A program made the translations under genes and the position numbers. Source: Omnitrophica WOR_2 bacterium RIFCSPHIGHO2_02_FULL_52_10 (GTDB lineage: Bacteria > Omnitrophota > Gorgyraeia > Zapsychrales > Zapsychraceae). From it: a DNA stretch of 18,817 bases. Below are positions 1 through 8,367 of this stretch, piece after piece (position 1 is the stretch's first letter; each line of letters begins with the position of its first letter). Under the pieces are notes generated by a model that saw nothing but the letters and a program-made list of their open reading frames with translations, made no database searches and was not told the origin of the DNA. The stretch is from contig MHGR01000069.1 of NCBI GenBank assembly GCA_001805655.1, forward strand, positions 3,609-22,425, in the 5' to 3' direction.

Positions 1-236
1 ATGATCGACTTCTCGGGGTCAATGCCGCAGGCGATCCAATCGATCGCCATATCCAAAATATTTCCGGGAATCTCCTTGCTCTGCTCATATTCTCCCATGA
101 GCGCATGCCAGTCAACGATCCCGAAAATACATTTATACCTTTTCTGGAGCTCCAACCAGTTATAAAGCGCGCCGACGGAATGCCCCAAGTGGAGCTTCCC
201 GGTCGGCCGCATGGCGCTGAAGACCCGCTTTGTCAT
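1..236 (-). CDS. trpS: Tryptophanyl-tRNA synthetase, N-terminal part (cut by window edge)
   Basis: Class I aminoacyl-tRNA synthetase that charges tRNA-Trp with tryptophan in the cytoplasm. Only the first 78 codons are present; the gene continues past position 1. The visible part opens MTKRVFSAMRPTGKLHLGH and carries the PTGxLHLGH signature, which is the HIGH ATP-binding motif, followed by GALYNWLELQ and the DWHAL stretch typical of the TrpRS Rossmann fold. The start ATG (236-234) shares bases with the infB stop codon (ATGA overlap), which fixes the start and suggests translational coupling. TrpRS is not a usual partner of infB, where rbfA or truB is more common. Family assignment is firm from the N-terminus; the rest cannot be judged. 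Confidence 0.93.
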   Translation of the reverse strand, partial: MTKRVFSAMRPTGKLHLGHSVGALYNWLELQKRYKCIFGIVDWHALMGEYEQSKEIPGNILDMAIDWIACGIDPEKSI

Positions 237-2665
237 AATTTTTGGGCGATCGACTCGATCTCATACGCCTCGATGATATCGCCTTTTTCGTATTGCGTGA
301 AACCTTCGAGCGTAACCCCGCACTCCATCCCTTCCGTCACATCCTTCACGTCGTCCTTGAACCGTTTCAGCGAGCCGATTTTCCCCGTAAAGACAACCGC
401 GCCGTCGCGGATGATGTCGGCGTGCGCCTTGCGGTGCACTTTCCCTTTCTGCACATAACAGCCCGCCACGATCCCGTGCTTTGACAGCTTGAACACCTCG
501 CGGATCTCAATGCGGCTCAAGAAATGTTTCTTGGTCTTGGCTTCCAGCAATCCCTCCAGCGCATTTTTTATGTCGTTGACCGCATCATAGATGATCTTGT
601 ATTCACGCACATCCACCAGATTTTTTCCAATCTCTTCTTCGGCCCTGGCGTTGACCCCCACATGAAACGCGATGATAATCGCCTTGGAGGCCGCCGCCAA
701 CAAGACATCCGACGCGTTGACGTCGCCAACGGCACAGTGGATGAACCTCACCTTCACCTTATCGCTGGGGATCTTCGCCAGGGAATCCTTCAACGCTTCA
801 AGCGACCCCTGGACATCCGCTTTTATGATGACATTCAATTCGCGGATGGCCCCCTCCTTCAACTGCATCTGAAGACCTTCAAGCGTAATTTTTGGAAAGG
901 CATGCAGTTTCCGGTCCTTAATTTGCAGTTGACGGCGCGATGTGATGTCCCTCGCCTGCTTTTCGGTCTCAACCACATAAAATGACTCTCCGGCCTCCGG
1001 GACTTCCGAAAGGCCAATCATTTCCACCGGCATCGATGGGCCGGCCGTTTTGACCGCCTGGCCGCGGTCATCAAACATAGCACGGATCTTTCCGCGAAAT
1101 GGTCCCACCACGATTAAGTCCCCTTCCTTTAATACTCCACTTTGGACAATAATCGTCGTCACGGCCCCCTTGCCGTGGCTGAGATGCGCCTCAACGACAA
1201 TGCCGGACGCGCTTTTCTGGTCATTGGCCTTAAGCTCCAAAAGCTCGGCTTCCAGCAAAATCAATTCCAGCAGCTCATCCACGCCTTCGCCCGTGACCGC
1301 GGAAACCCCGGCGACAACGGTCTTTCCGCCCCAGTCTTCCGCCTTAAGGTCAAGCTCCACAAGCTGCTTTTTGACCCTGTCCGGCTCCGCCGTTCTCTTA
1401 TCTATCTTTGTCAAAGCGACCACGATGGGAACATCCGCCGCCCGGGCATGGTCAATCGCTTCCAGTGTTTGGGGCATTACACCCTCATCCGCCGCAACGA
1501 CGAGCACCACGATATCCGTAATATGCGCCCCGCGGGCCCGCATGGCGGTAAACGCCTCATGGCCCGGCGTATCCAGGAACGTAATTTTTCCTTTAGGGAC
1601 CGATACGGAATAGGCGCCCATATGCTGGGTAATCCCGCCGTGCTCCGCGTCGGCCACCCTGCTCTTTCGAATGCGGTCCAGCAGGGTCGTCTTCCCGTGA
1701 TCAACGTGCCCCATAAACGTGACCACCGGAGCGCGCGGTTTCAGCAGCGACTCGTCCTCCTCCTCTATTTTATGCAGTTCGATTAATTGCTCCTCCTGAG
1801 TGCGGATCTTGGACAGGTTAAAACCGAAATCCCGCACAATGCGGCCCACAATGTCCCCTTCGAGCCCCTGATTGATATGACAGAGGACCCCCATTTTCAT
1901 CAAATGCATGAGGACAATGCTGGGTTTTTGCTGCAATTTGACGCTCAAGTCTTTAACGGTAATCGGGACCTGGACCTCAATGTCCGGGAGGGATTCGTCG
2001 CGTACGATTTCTTTCGCAGTTTCAGGGAGAGGGGCCCCCGGCTGTTTTGCGGCTTCCGCAGCTTCCACGGGGGACAGACCCTGCGCTCTTACGTCTGCGG
2101 TTTTTTCAACCGCCACGGCTGCGCCGGTATCCCCCTTCATGGACTTTTTACGCTTGCGCGCCAGCGGTTTTAACGTGATCACCGGGGCGCTGCTGATTTT
2201 TGGAAATGATTTTCCGGTCTCTTTTTCGGACGCTTTCTTAATTGGTTTTGTTTTTTGGGCCGCGGCTTCGGCGCCCTTCGCTTTGACCGGGGTTGAAACA
2301 ATTTTTTTGGCCTTGGGAGCGGTCCTCTCCCCTTTCACGCCGGCGACTTTTTTCTTGACGGCCGTTTTGACCTGATCTTCCGTTTTCGCAACCGTTTTTT
2401 TCGTCACCGCTTTAGCGGCCTGTTGCGCAGCTGCCGACTCTGGTTTCCCGGACTCCGCAGTCTCCGGCGTTTTCTTCGCTTTTAGGACCGGTTTGGTTTT
2501 TCCCGCGGCCTTTGACCGTTTCGTCAATTCGCTTTTGATGACCGATATCACGGCAGAACTCAGGTCTTGATCGGCGTCCTTGGCTTTCAACTTAAACGAT
2601 TTCAAGACCTCAAGCACGTCCGTGCTGGTGATGTCCAATTCCCTGGCTAATTCCGATACTTTCAT
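233..2665 (-). CDS. infB: Translation initiation factor IF-2
   Basis: GTPase that brings fMet-tRNA to the 30S subunit and promotes subunit joining. The 810 residues start with an IF-2 N-terminal helical domain (about 1-50). A long Lys/Ala/Pro-rich low-complexity linker follows (about 50-200), then a second N-terminal domain (about 230-290). The G domain has G1 GHVDHGKT at 319-326, G3 DTPGH at 365-369 and G5 SAVTGEG near 455. Beta-barrel domains and the C-terminal fMet-tRNA-binding domain end at 810. The G4 motif reads TKID (419-422) where IF-2 normally has NKID. The gene starts 5 bases after nusA stops and overlaps trpS by 4 bases, within the classic rimP-nusA-infB cluster. Length is normal for IF-2. 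Identity is certain. Confidence 0.99.
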   Translation of the reverse strand: MKVSELARELDITSTDVLEVLKSFKLKAKDADQDLSSAVISVIKSELTKRSKAAGKTKPVLKAKKTPETAESGKPESAAAQQAAKAVTKKTVAKTEDQVKTAVKKKVAGVKGERTAPKAKKIVSTPVKAKGAEAAAQKTKPIKKASEKETGKSFPKISSAPVITLKPLARKRKKSMKGDTGAAVAVEKTADVRAQGLSPVEAAEAAKQPGAPLPETAKEIVRDESLPDIEVQVPITVKDLSVKLQQKPSIVLMHLMKMGVLCHINQGLEGDIVGRIVRDFGFNLSKIRTQEEQLIELHKIEEEDESLLKPRAPVVTFMGHVDHGKTTLLDRIRKSRVADAEHGGITQHMGAYSVSVPKGKITFLDTPGHEAFTAMRARGAHITDIVVLVVAADEGVMPQTLEAIDHARAADVPIVVALTKIDKRTAEPDRVKKQLVELDLKAEDWGGKTVVAGVSAVTGEGVDELLELILLEAELLELKANDQKSASGIVVEAHLSHGKGAVTTIIVQSGVLKEGDLIVVGPFRGKIRAMFDDRGQAVKTAGPSMPVEMIGLSEVPEAGESFYVVETEKQARDITSRRQLQIKDRKLHAFPKITLEGLQMQLKEGAIRELNVIIKADVQGSLEALKDSLAKIPSDKVKVRFIHCAVGDVNASDVLLAAASKAIIIAFHVGVNARAEEEIGKNLVDVREYKIIYDAVNDIKNALEGLLEAKTKKHFLSRIEIREVFKLSKHGIVAGCYVQKGKVHRKAHADIIRDGAVVFTGKIGSLKRFKDDVKDVTEGMECGVTLEGFTQYEKGDIIEAYEIESIAQKL

Positions 2666-2670
2666 AAGGC

Positions 2671-3867
2671 CTATCCTTTAAGCAGTTTCTTTGCTTCCTT
2701 AATCATTTTTTCCGCTTTGACTTTCCCCAGCCCCTTGACTTTTACCAGGTCTTCGATGCTCGCTTCGGCAATCTTTTCCAGCATGTCAAATCCGGCTGCG
2801 GTTAATTGCTCGATCAGCTTGACACCGACCCCCGGCAGATCGGCGATCGAAACTTCCTGCGTTTCTTCCTCTTCTTCCCCTTCCGCTTCCGGTGCGCCGG
2901 ATTCCTGCTGCGCTTGAAGCTCCTTCCACTGCTCAAAAGAAAACAGGTTCAGTTCCCAGCCGACCAGTTGGCTTGCCAGGCGCACGTTTTGACCATGCCT
3001 GCCGATCGCCAGCGACAATTGATCGTCCGCGACAATGATGTTCGCTTTCTTGCCGTCATAATCGAGCTGGATTTGCGCGATTTCCGCGGGGGACAAGGAG
3101 GCCTGAATGTACTCCTTAATATCGGAGGAATACCGCACGATATCGATCTTTTCCCCCTGCAGCTCGGACACGATGTTCTTAACGCGGGAACCGCGCATGC
3201 CGACACAGGCGCCGACACAATCCACTTTTTCGTCCTTGGAATAAACCGCGATTTTGGTCCGCTCCCCGACATCGCGCGAAATGGCCTTGATTTCAACAAT
3301 GCCCTCGAAGATTTCCGGCACCTCCAGCTGGAACAAGCGCCGGACAAAATTCGGGTTCGCCCGCGATAAGAGGATCTGCGGCCCTTTGTTTTCCCGGCGC
3401 ACATCCAGGAAATACGCGCGGATACGATCCCCCTGCTTGAATTCCTCCTTCGGAGACTGCTCCTTGCGGGGCATATACGCCTCGGTTTTCCCAAGATCGA
3501 CAATGATCGTCCCTTTCTCGAAACGGTAAACCGCGCCGCTGATAATTTCACCCATCCGTTCCTGGTATTCGCGAAAAATAACGTCTTTTTCCGCCTCGCG
3601 GATTTTCTGGATGACAACCTGTTTGGCCGTTTGCGCGGCGATGCGCCCAAACTCGCTGGATCGGATTTCCTCATTGCCAGCATACGCGGTCAGTTTCCCC
3701 GTTTTTATGTCCAAAACCGCGCGAACCTCTTCGTTCTTGTCGACCGTCCACAGCTTTTTCGCCGCGGAGGTAACCGCCGCTTCGACCGCTTCGATCAAAA
3801 TCTCCTTTTTGATCCCCTTGTCCCGTTCTATTTGCTCTAAAATCCCTAACAGTTCATTGCTTTCCAT
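2671..3867 (-). CDS. nusA: Transcription termination/antitermination factor NusA
   Basis: RNA polymerase-binding factor that modulates pausing, termination and antitermination. The 398 residues contain an N-terminal RNAP-binding domain (about 1-100), an S1 domain (about 104-171), KH1 with a GMRG loop (223-226) and KH2 with GRHG (289-292). An acidic linker rich in Glu (about 322-338) precedes a C-terminal helix-hairpin-helix domain (about 341-398) with PGVG and GLGKVKAEK hairpins. The length lies between the short Gram-positive form and the longer E. coli form; there is one C-terminal HhH unit rather than two acidic repeats. A good ribosome site (AGGAAGG) lies 8 bases before the ATG. The gap to rimP is 29 bases and to infB 5 bases. 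Identity is certain. Confidence 0.98.
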   Translation of the reverse strand: MESNELLGILEQIERDKGIKKEILIEAVEAAVTSAAKKLWTVDKNEEVRAVLDIKTGKLTAYAGNEEIRSSEFGRIAAQTAKQVVIQKIREAEKDVIFREYQERMGEIISGAVYRFEKGTIIVDLGKTEAYMPRKEQSPKEEFKQGDRIRAYFLDVRRENKGPQILLSRANPNFVRRLFQLEVPEIFEGIVEIKAISRDVGERTKIAVYSKDEKVDCVGACVGMRGSRVKNIVSELQGEKIDIVRYSSDIKEYIQASLSPAEIAQIQLDYDGKKANIIVADDQLSLAIGRHGQNVRLASQLVGWELNLFSFEQWKELQAQQESGAPEAEGEEEEETQEVSIADLPGVGVKLIEQLTAAGFDMLEKIAEASIEDLVKVKGLGKVKAEKMIKEAKKLLKG

Positions 3868-3896
3868 GACTTCATCCTTCCTGTTTCTCTAGTGTA

Positions 3897-4355
3897 TTAG
3901 ATGACCTGAACTGCTTTTGAAATGGCATCCAGCGGTATCATGACGGTTTTCCCCTGGATCACAATGCTAACGAAATCGCCGGCCACATCCGTAACCCGGC
4001 CTTGATGCTCAATCATATTTTCCACGGCTTGCTTAAGGTGAAACCGCACATTCCTGCCGCGCACCCGCATGAAATCCTTTGATGTCTTCAACGCGCGGTC
4101 CAATCCGGGCGATGCAACCTCGACAACATAATCATCTCCCAGCAGGTTCCCTGGCTCAAGTTTCTTGACGATTTGCCGGTTGATATAAGCGCATTCGTCC
4201 AGCGTGATTCCGCCACTGGGTTTGTCCGCAATCACATCCACTACAACCGTATCCCCCCGCCTTTTAATATTCAGCTCAACCAGTTCAGCGGTTAGTTCCG
4301 TGAGTATAGGCGCTATCAGAGATCCGATTTCGTCTGTTAATTCTTCGCTGCGCAT
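3897..4355 (-). CDS. rimP: Ribosome maturation factor RimP
   Basis: Assembly factor needed for 30S subunit maturation. The 152 residues match the family length. The family-typical stretch VVEVASPGLDRAL is followed by a C-terminal Sm-like beta-barrel, as in RimP/YhbC. The ATG lies inside the last codons of proS, a 19-base overlap, so the two genes are probably translationally coupled. The only G-rich stretch before the start lies in a small hairpin (4358-4370). The gene heads the rimP-nusA-infB trio common to most bacteria, which supports the call. No odd residues seen. Confidence 0.96.
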   Translation of the reverse strand: MRSEELTDEIGSLIAPILTELTAELVELNIKRRGDTVVVDVIADKPSGGITLDECAYINRQIVKKLEPGNLLGDDYVVEVASPGLDRALKTSKDFMRVRGRNVRFHLKQAVENMIEHQGRVTDVAGDFVSIVIQGKTVMIPLDAISKAVQVI

Positions 4356-5623
4356 ACGGCGGTTCCCGCCAACTCTTTTATTTTCCGGACCGCGGATCCT
4401 TTTTCAACGGTAATCACTTCGCTCGACGCGCGTATTTTTATCTCTACGTTTCCCTGGGCGAGATTGCGCTTGCCGATGGTCAACCGCAGCGGAATGCCCA
4501 CCAGATCCGCATCGTTGAATTTCCGGCCGGCGCTTTCCTGGCGGTCATCCACAAGCACTTCCATCCCCAGCCCGACCAACTCCCGGTCATACCGGTCGGT
4601 CAGTTCGTTAATCTCGGTATTATCATCGGCGCCCGGTACCGGGAGGATTTCAACATCGAACGGAGCCACTTCCTTGGGCCACTTAATGCCTTTATCGTCA
4701 TTGTGCTTTTCAATAATGGCCGCGATCACCCGGCTGACCCCGATTCCGTAACATCCCATGATGATCGGCCGCTGCTTGCCGTCCTCATCGAGAAACAGCG
4801 CTTCCTGGGCCGCGCTGTATTTTGTCCCTAGCTGAAAAATATGCCCCAACTCGATCGCGACTTGGGAGAACAACTTCCCCTTCTTACACTTGGGGCAAAT
4901 TTTTCCGGAGGCGTATGTAGCGTTGGCGCCGGTTTGATTTCCGCAGGAATCACACGTGATGATGGCATCTTCGCCTATAGGCGCCGGAACCATATATTCA
5001 TGGGAAACATCGCCTCCCATCACCCCTGAATCAGCCTCCAAGACCACTGTTTCCAGTCCGCAGCGGTCAAATATTTTTTTATACGCCCCGTACATCAGGT
5101 CATAATTCTTTTTCAACCCCTCTTTGTCCCGGTCAAAACTGTACGCGTCCTTCATGATGAATTCGCAAGCGCGGACAATCCCGAACCGCGTGCGCAGCTC
5201 ATCACGAAACTTCGTTTGAATCTGATAGAGCACCGTCGGCAACTGGCGGTAGGACCGGATAAAATCCTTGACCAAATTGGTGATGACCTCTTCGTGCGTC
5301 GGCCCCAGACACATATCGCGTTTGCGCTTGTCCCTGAATCGAATCATCACGTCGGCCAAAACCTCATCACGGCCCGTCTGTTTCCATAATTCCATCGGAT
5401 GCAGACAAGGCAAAAAAAGTTCGTTGGCCCCGATGGCGTTCATCTCTTCGCGGATGATCCCTTCTACCCGGCGCAACACCCGCAGGCCAAGCGGCAAATA
5501 CGAATAAACGCCCGAAGTCAGCATATGCACCAACCCCGCCCTGAGCAATAATTGGTGGCTGACCGCCTCCGTGCCAATGGGGATTTCCTTCATAGTCGGA
5601 ATAAAAAAATTAGACCATTTCAT
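4337..5623 (-). CDS. proS: Prolyl-tRNA synthetase lacking the INS editing domain
   Basis: Class II synthetase that charges tRNA-Pro. The start is set at MKWSNFFIP, since the upstream in-frame extension runs into the previous gene and has no family similarity. That gives 428 residues, against roughly 570 for the usual bacterial enzyme. Visible motifs are GPTHEEV (107-113), motif 2 with TKFRDELRTRFGIVRACEF (about 137-155), motif 3 with MGCYGIGVSRV (289-299) and a C-terminal anticodon-binding domain from about 320. Between motifs 2 and 3, where bacterial ProRS carries the roughly 170-residue INS domain that hydrolyses Ala-tRNA-Pro, only a short segment remains. It has two CxxC pairs (C224/C227 and C243/C246), then GHIFQLGTKYS. 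The catalytic core appears intact. The gene starts 11 bases after the ATPase gene and overlaps rimP. Confidence 0.96.
   Translation of the reverse strand: MKWSNFFIPTMKEIPIGTEAVSHQLLLRAGLVHMLTSGVYSYLPLGLRVLRRVEGIIREEMNAIGANELFLPCLHPMELWKQTGRDEVLADVMIRFRDKRKRDMCLGPTHEEVITNLVKDFIRSYRQLPTVLYQIQTKFRDELRTRFGIVRACEFIMKDAYSFDRDKEGLKKNYDLMYGAYKKIFDRCGLETVVLEADSGVMGGDVSHEYMVPAPIGEDAIITCDSCGNQTGANATYASGKICPKCKKGKLFSQVAIELGHIFQLGTKYSAAQEALFLDEDGKQRPIIMGCYGIGVSRVIAAIIEKHNDDKGIKWPKEVAPFDVEILPVPGADDNTEINELTDRYDRELVGLGMEVLVDDRQESAGRKFNDADLVGIPLRLTIGKRNLAQGNVEIKIRASSEVITVEKGSAVRKIKELAGTAVCAAKN
4358..4370 (-). promoter_or_regulatory. Hairpin covering the rimP ribosome-binding region
   Basis: On the mRNA strand the sequence is GGCGG-GAA-CCGCC, a perfect 5-bp GC stem with a 3-base loop. 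It ends two bases before the rimP ATG and lies inside the proS coding region. It contains the only G-rich stretch that could act as a Shine-Dalgarno site. It could hide the rimP start until ribosomes translating proS open it. The structure is seen directly; the coupling role is inference. Confidence 0.4.
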
Positions 5624-5634
5624 GCTGCGTAATC

Positions 5635-6912
5635 CTATATACCGAAAAATCCATCCGGCAATTTCACCATGCGTTTGTGGAATTTGGGCATAAACGACGG
5701 CGTCCGTTTGGTCATGACCCATTCGCCGAGCACTTCGCCGGACGGAGACATGCCGCTGTGTTGAAATGTAAAAATGTCCTTAATGACGACCTTGTTCGTG
5801 TTGTCATCAAAATAAATGTCGGAAATCGCCGTTACCCGGCGGCGGCCGTCTGAAAACAGCTCCACATGGACAATCAGGTCCACGGCCTTGGCAATGATCT
5901 TCTGGATTTCGATCGTCGCAAGCTGAATGCCGGTCATCAGCATCATCTGCAGCATACGGTTAAAACAGTCCTCGACCGTCTCAGCGTGAATAATGGCCAG
6001 TGACCCGCTATGTCCGCTGCTGATCGACTGAATGAGGTCCAGGACCTCCTCCCCGCGCACCTCGCCGATAATAATGCGGTCCGGGCGCATGCGCAGTGAA
6101 TTCACGAAAAGGTCGCGCAAGGAGATCTCTCCCTTCCCTTCAATGTTCGCGGGTTTGGATGCCAAACTGACCACGTGCTCCTGGACAAGACGTAATTCGG
6201 GCGTGTCTTCAATCGTGATGATGCGCTCATGCTCGGGGATATGCCGGGAGAACACATTCATCAGTGTCGTTTTCCCCGCGCCGGTCGAGCCGCAAAAGAT
6301 CACATTGAACTTGGCTTTCATCGCCGCGATCAGCAAGGCTGCAATTTTCTTGTCCAGTGTTTTCAGTTCGATCAGCTTATCTACGGTCCCGATATCGTCA
6401 TTGAATTTCCGAATGGTCATCACGGGCCCGAGTAGGGAACATGGAGGCAAAATGACGTTGACCCGCGAACCGTCCGCCATCGAAAAATCGACATACGGCG
6501 AAGACTCGTCAACGCGTTTATTCGACCCGCTTCCGGCCAGAATTTTCTGGACCGTGTGAAACAGCTGGTGGTTATCGTCGAATTTAATGTCCGATTTGTA
6601 AATCTTGCCTGCCTTTTGATAATAGACCTGCTTGGCGCCGTTGATCATAATCTCAGTGATCGCTTTATCTTCCATTAACGGACGGATCGGCCCCATGCTA
6701 ATGATTGCGCTGGCAAGTTCGCGGATAATTTCCGCGCGTGTTTCCGGATCAATATGCATGTTGTGCTGCTGACAGAGGTCTGAAATGGACTGATTGACAA
6801 AGCTGCGCAGCTGATCATCATTCAGCCTATCCTTGACTTTAAGAAAATCCGTTTCCTTGATAAGATACCTGTTTATTCGTTCCCTTAAATCCGGATCAAT
6901 CATTTTAGCCAT
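5635..6912 (-). CDS. CpaF/TadA-family pilus or secretion ATPase
   Basis: Hexameric ATPase of the type II/IV secretion superfamily, closest by eye to CpaF/TadA, which powers Tad pili, or to VirB11-like enzymes. The 425 residues have an N-terminal domain with the family-like ITEIMINGAKQVYY stretch (about 85-98) and RVDESSPYVDFSMADGSRVN (133-152). Walker A is GSTGAGKTT (208-216), an acidic box EDTPEL lies at 235-240, the Walker B region is RPDRIIIGEVRGEE (276-289), and the His box is GHSGSLAIIHA (300-310). No transmembrane segment is seen. The first ATG (6912) is used here; a second in-frame ATG at 6903 has a better spaced GGGATGG upstream. No pilin, TadB/C or secretin gene lies nearby, so it is an orphan inside a housekeeping operon. 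A 57-base AT-rich gap separates it from rseP. Confidence 0.88.
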   Translation of the reverse strand: MAKMIDPDLRERINRYLIKETDFLKVKDRLNDDQLRSFVNQSISDLCQQHNMHIDPETRAEIIRELASAIISMGPIRPLMEDKAITEIMINGAKQVYYQKAGKIYKSDIKFDDNHQLFHTVQKILAGSGSNKRVDESSPYVDFSMADGSRVNVILPPCSLLGPVMTIRKFNDDIGTVDKLIELKTLDKKIAALLIAAMKAKFNVIFCGSTGAGKTTLMNVFSRHIPEHERIITIEDTPELRLVQEHVVSLASKPANIEGKGEISLRDLFVNSLRMRPDRIIIGEVRGEEVLDLIQSISSGHSGSLAIIHAETVEDCFNRMLQMMLMTGIQLATIEIQKIIAKAVDLIVHVELFSDGRRRVTAISDIYFDDNTNKVVIKDIFTFQHSGMSPSGEVLGEWVMTKRTPSFMPKFHKRMVKLPDGFFGI

Positions 6913-6969
6913 CCCATGTTTAATATTTCTTATTTCTACGATTCTGTGTTACGGAAATAAACCCCTGAA

Positions 6970-8367
6970 CTAGCCGAACAAATTCCCTATATAATCAAAC
7001 CACCCCCATCGCACAAAATCAACATAAAATATAAATAACGCCAGCAGAATGATCAGGCTGAAACCGACCCGCGCCACGTATTCATCCGCCTTGGGGGATA
7101 AGGCCCTCCCGCGGACCTTTTCAATTCCCAATAGAAAAAGATGCCCTCCATCCAGCGGGATCACCGGCAGTAGATTGAATATCGCCAGGCTGGCGCTAAT
7201 CACGCCCAGGACGAACAGCAGGTGGGAGATGCCCGATTCCGCGGCCCCCTTAACGATGTAAAATATGCCAATCGGCCCGGCCACGGATTCCTCGGCTTTG
7301 GCCGCCCCGATAACCAGCCGGTAGAGCGCCTCGTAGGTCAGCCCCGTTATGAACCATAATTCCTCACCGGCAAAGACAAGCGAATCAATAAAACCGAAGC
7401 GGAAAAGGTCAAGCGTGATCTCCTGCTTGGGACTGATCCCAATCCTCCTGACCTGCATATTCTGCCCGGATTCGTTCTGTGCCGTAACGATTTTCGGGGT
7501 GACCGACTTAATCAGTTCCTGGCCGTCACGGATAATTTTAATACGAATCTGTTCCCCCGCGGACGTTTCGACCGCGCTCTGCAAGCTCTGCCAATCGGTG
7601 ATTTTTTTTCCATCAATTTCTACTATCCGGTCGCCGGCCACCAGCCCCGCCTTTTTTGCGGGAAAGGCCGGCTCAAGGCCGCCGATGACATTTGCCAGAT
7701 TTTCGTCTATCGGAAACGTGTCTATCCCGAAATCCCGCACTTTCCGTAAGCGACCCACCAAATTTGGCTTGTCGACAATCTCGGGGTTAACCGTGAAACC
7801 TATCACCTCGCCCTTGCGGACAACCGTGACCGTTGCCGGCGCCGCCCTATCCCCCTCCAGGCGCGCGTCCAGATTCAACAAGCCGTAAATCTTGCGCGCA
7901 TCGACCCCTATGATTTTATCGCCCACGCGCAAACCGGCGGCAGCGGCCGGCCCGCCTTCGTTGATTTTCGTAATCGTGGTGGAGTGACCCGGGTAGCCGA
8001 TCATGAAAACAATCACAAAGCTCAAATACGCTAGAATGAAATTGACGACCGGACCGTTCAAAACAACCAGCGCCCTATGCCCCGCGGGTTTTGAAAGAAA
8101 TTCGCCGGGTTTTCCCTGGTACTCGGCGCGCTCATCCCCGGCCATCTTGACATATCCCCCCAACGGGATGGCATTAATCATATAGCGGGTGCCCTCGTAT
8201 ACTTTAGAAAAGATTGTCGGCCCAAAACCCAGCGCGAACCGCTGGACTTCGATCCCCAGGCGTTTGGCGGTTATAAAATGCCCCCACTCGTGGACAATGA
8301 TCAAAACGCTCAAAAAAACAACAAACACAAAGATGTTCTGTAGATTGGCAACGATGCTTCCGATCAT
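6970..8367 (-). CDS. rseP: RseP-family site-2 (intramembrane) zinc metalloprotease
   Basis: Inner-membrane metalloprotease that cuts transmembrane segments of substrates such as anti-sigma factors. From the ATG at 8367, which overlaps the dxr stop as ATGA and has GAGGG about 9 bases upstream, it is 465 residues, a usual length. The zinc motif HEWGH is at 26-30 in the first membrane helix. GGYVKMAG follows at about 70-77, then a membrane helix (about 104-124) and two tandem PDZ domains (about 125-195 and 220-295). The C-terminal NLLPVIPLDGGH motif (398-409) supplies the third zinc ligand, with a final membrane helix near 434-452. It follows cdsA and dxr as in many bacteria. Its substrate cannot be told; no sigma or anti-sigma gene is in view. 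Confidence 0.96.
   Translation of the reverse strand: MIGSIVANLQNIFVFVVFLSVLIIVHEWGHFITAKRLGIEVQRFALGFGPTIFSKVYEGTRYMINAIPLGGYVKMAGDERAEYQGKPGEFLSKPAGHRALVVLNGPVVNFILAYLSFVIVFMIGYPGHSTTITKINEGGPAAAAGLRVGDKIIGVDARKIYGLLNLDARLEGDRAAPATVTVVRKGEVIGFTVNPEIVDKPNLVGRLRKVRDFGIDTFPIDENLANVIGGLEPAFPAKKAGLVAGDRIVEIDGKKITDWQSLQSAVETSAGEQIRIKIIRDGQELIKSVTPKIVTAQNESGQNMQVRRIGISPKQEITLDLFRFGFIDSLVFAGEELWFITGLTYEALYRLVIGAAKAEESVAGPIGIFYIVKGAAESGISHLLFVLGVISASLAIFNLLPVIPLDGGHLFLLGIEKVRGRALSPKADEYVARVGFSLIILLALFIFYVDFVRWGWFDYIGNLFG

Noticed and set aside
1050..1786. Overlapping plus-strand open frames opposite infB
   Set aside because: They lie over the conserved IF-2 G domain and show no recognisable domain or ribosome site.
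2949..3683. Minus-strand open frame of 244 codons in another frame of nusA
   Set aside because: Arg/Ser-rich, low-complexity product nested in the well-conserved nusA S1/KH region; a shadow frame.
5624..5722. N-terminal extension of ProRS
   Set aside because: It would overlap the ATPase gene by 88 bases and lacks similarity; MKWSNFFIP is the family start with AGGA upstream.
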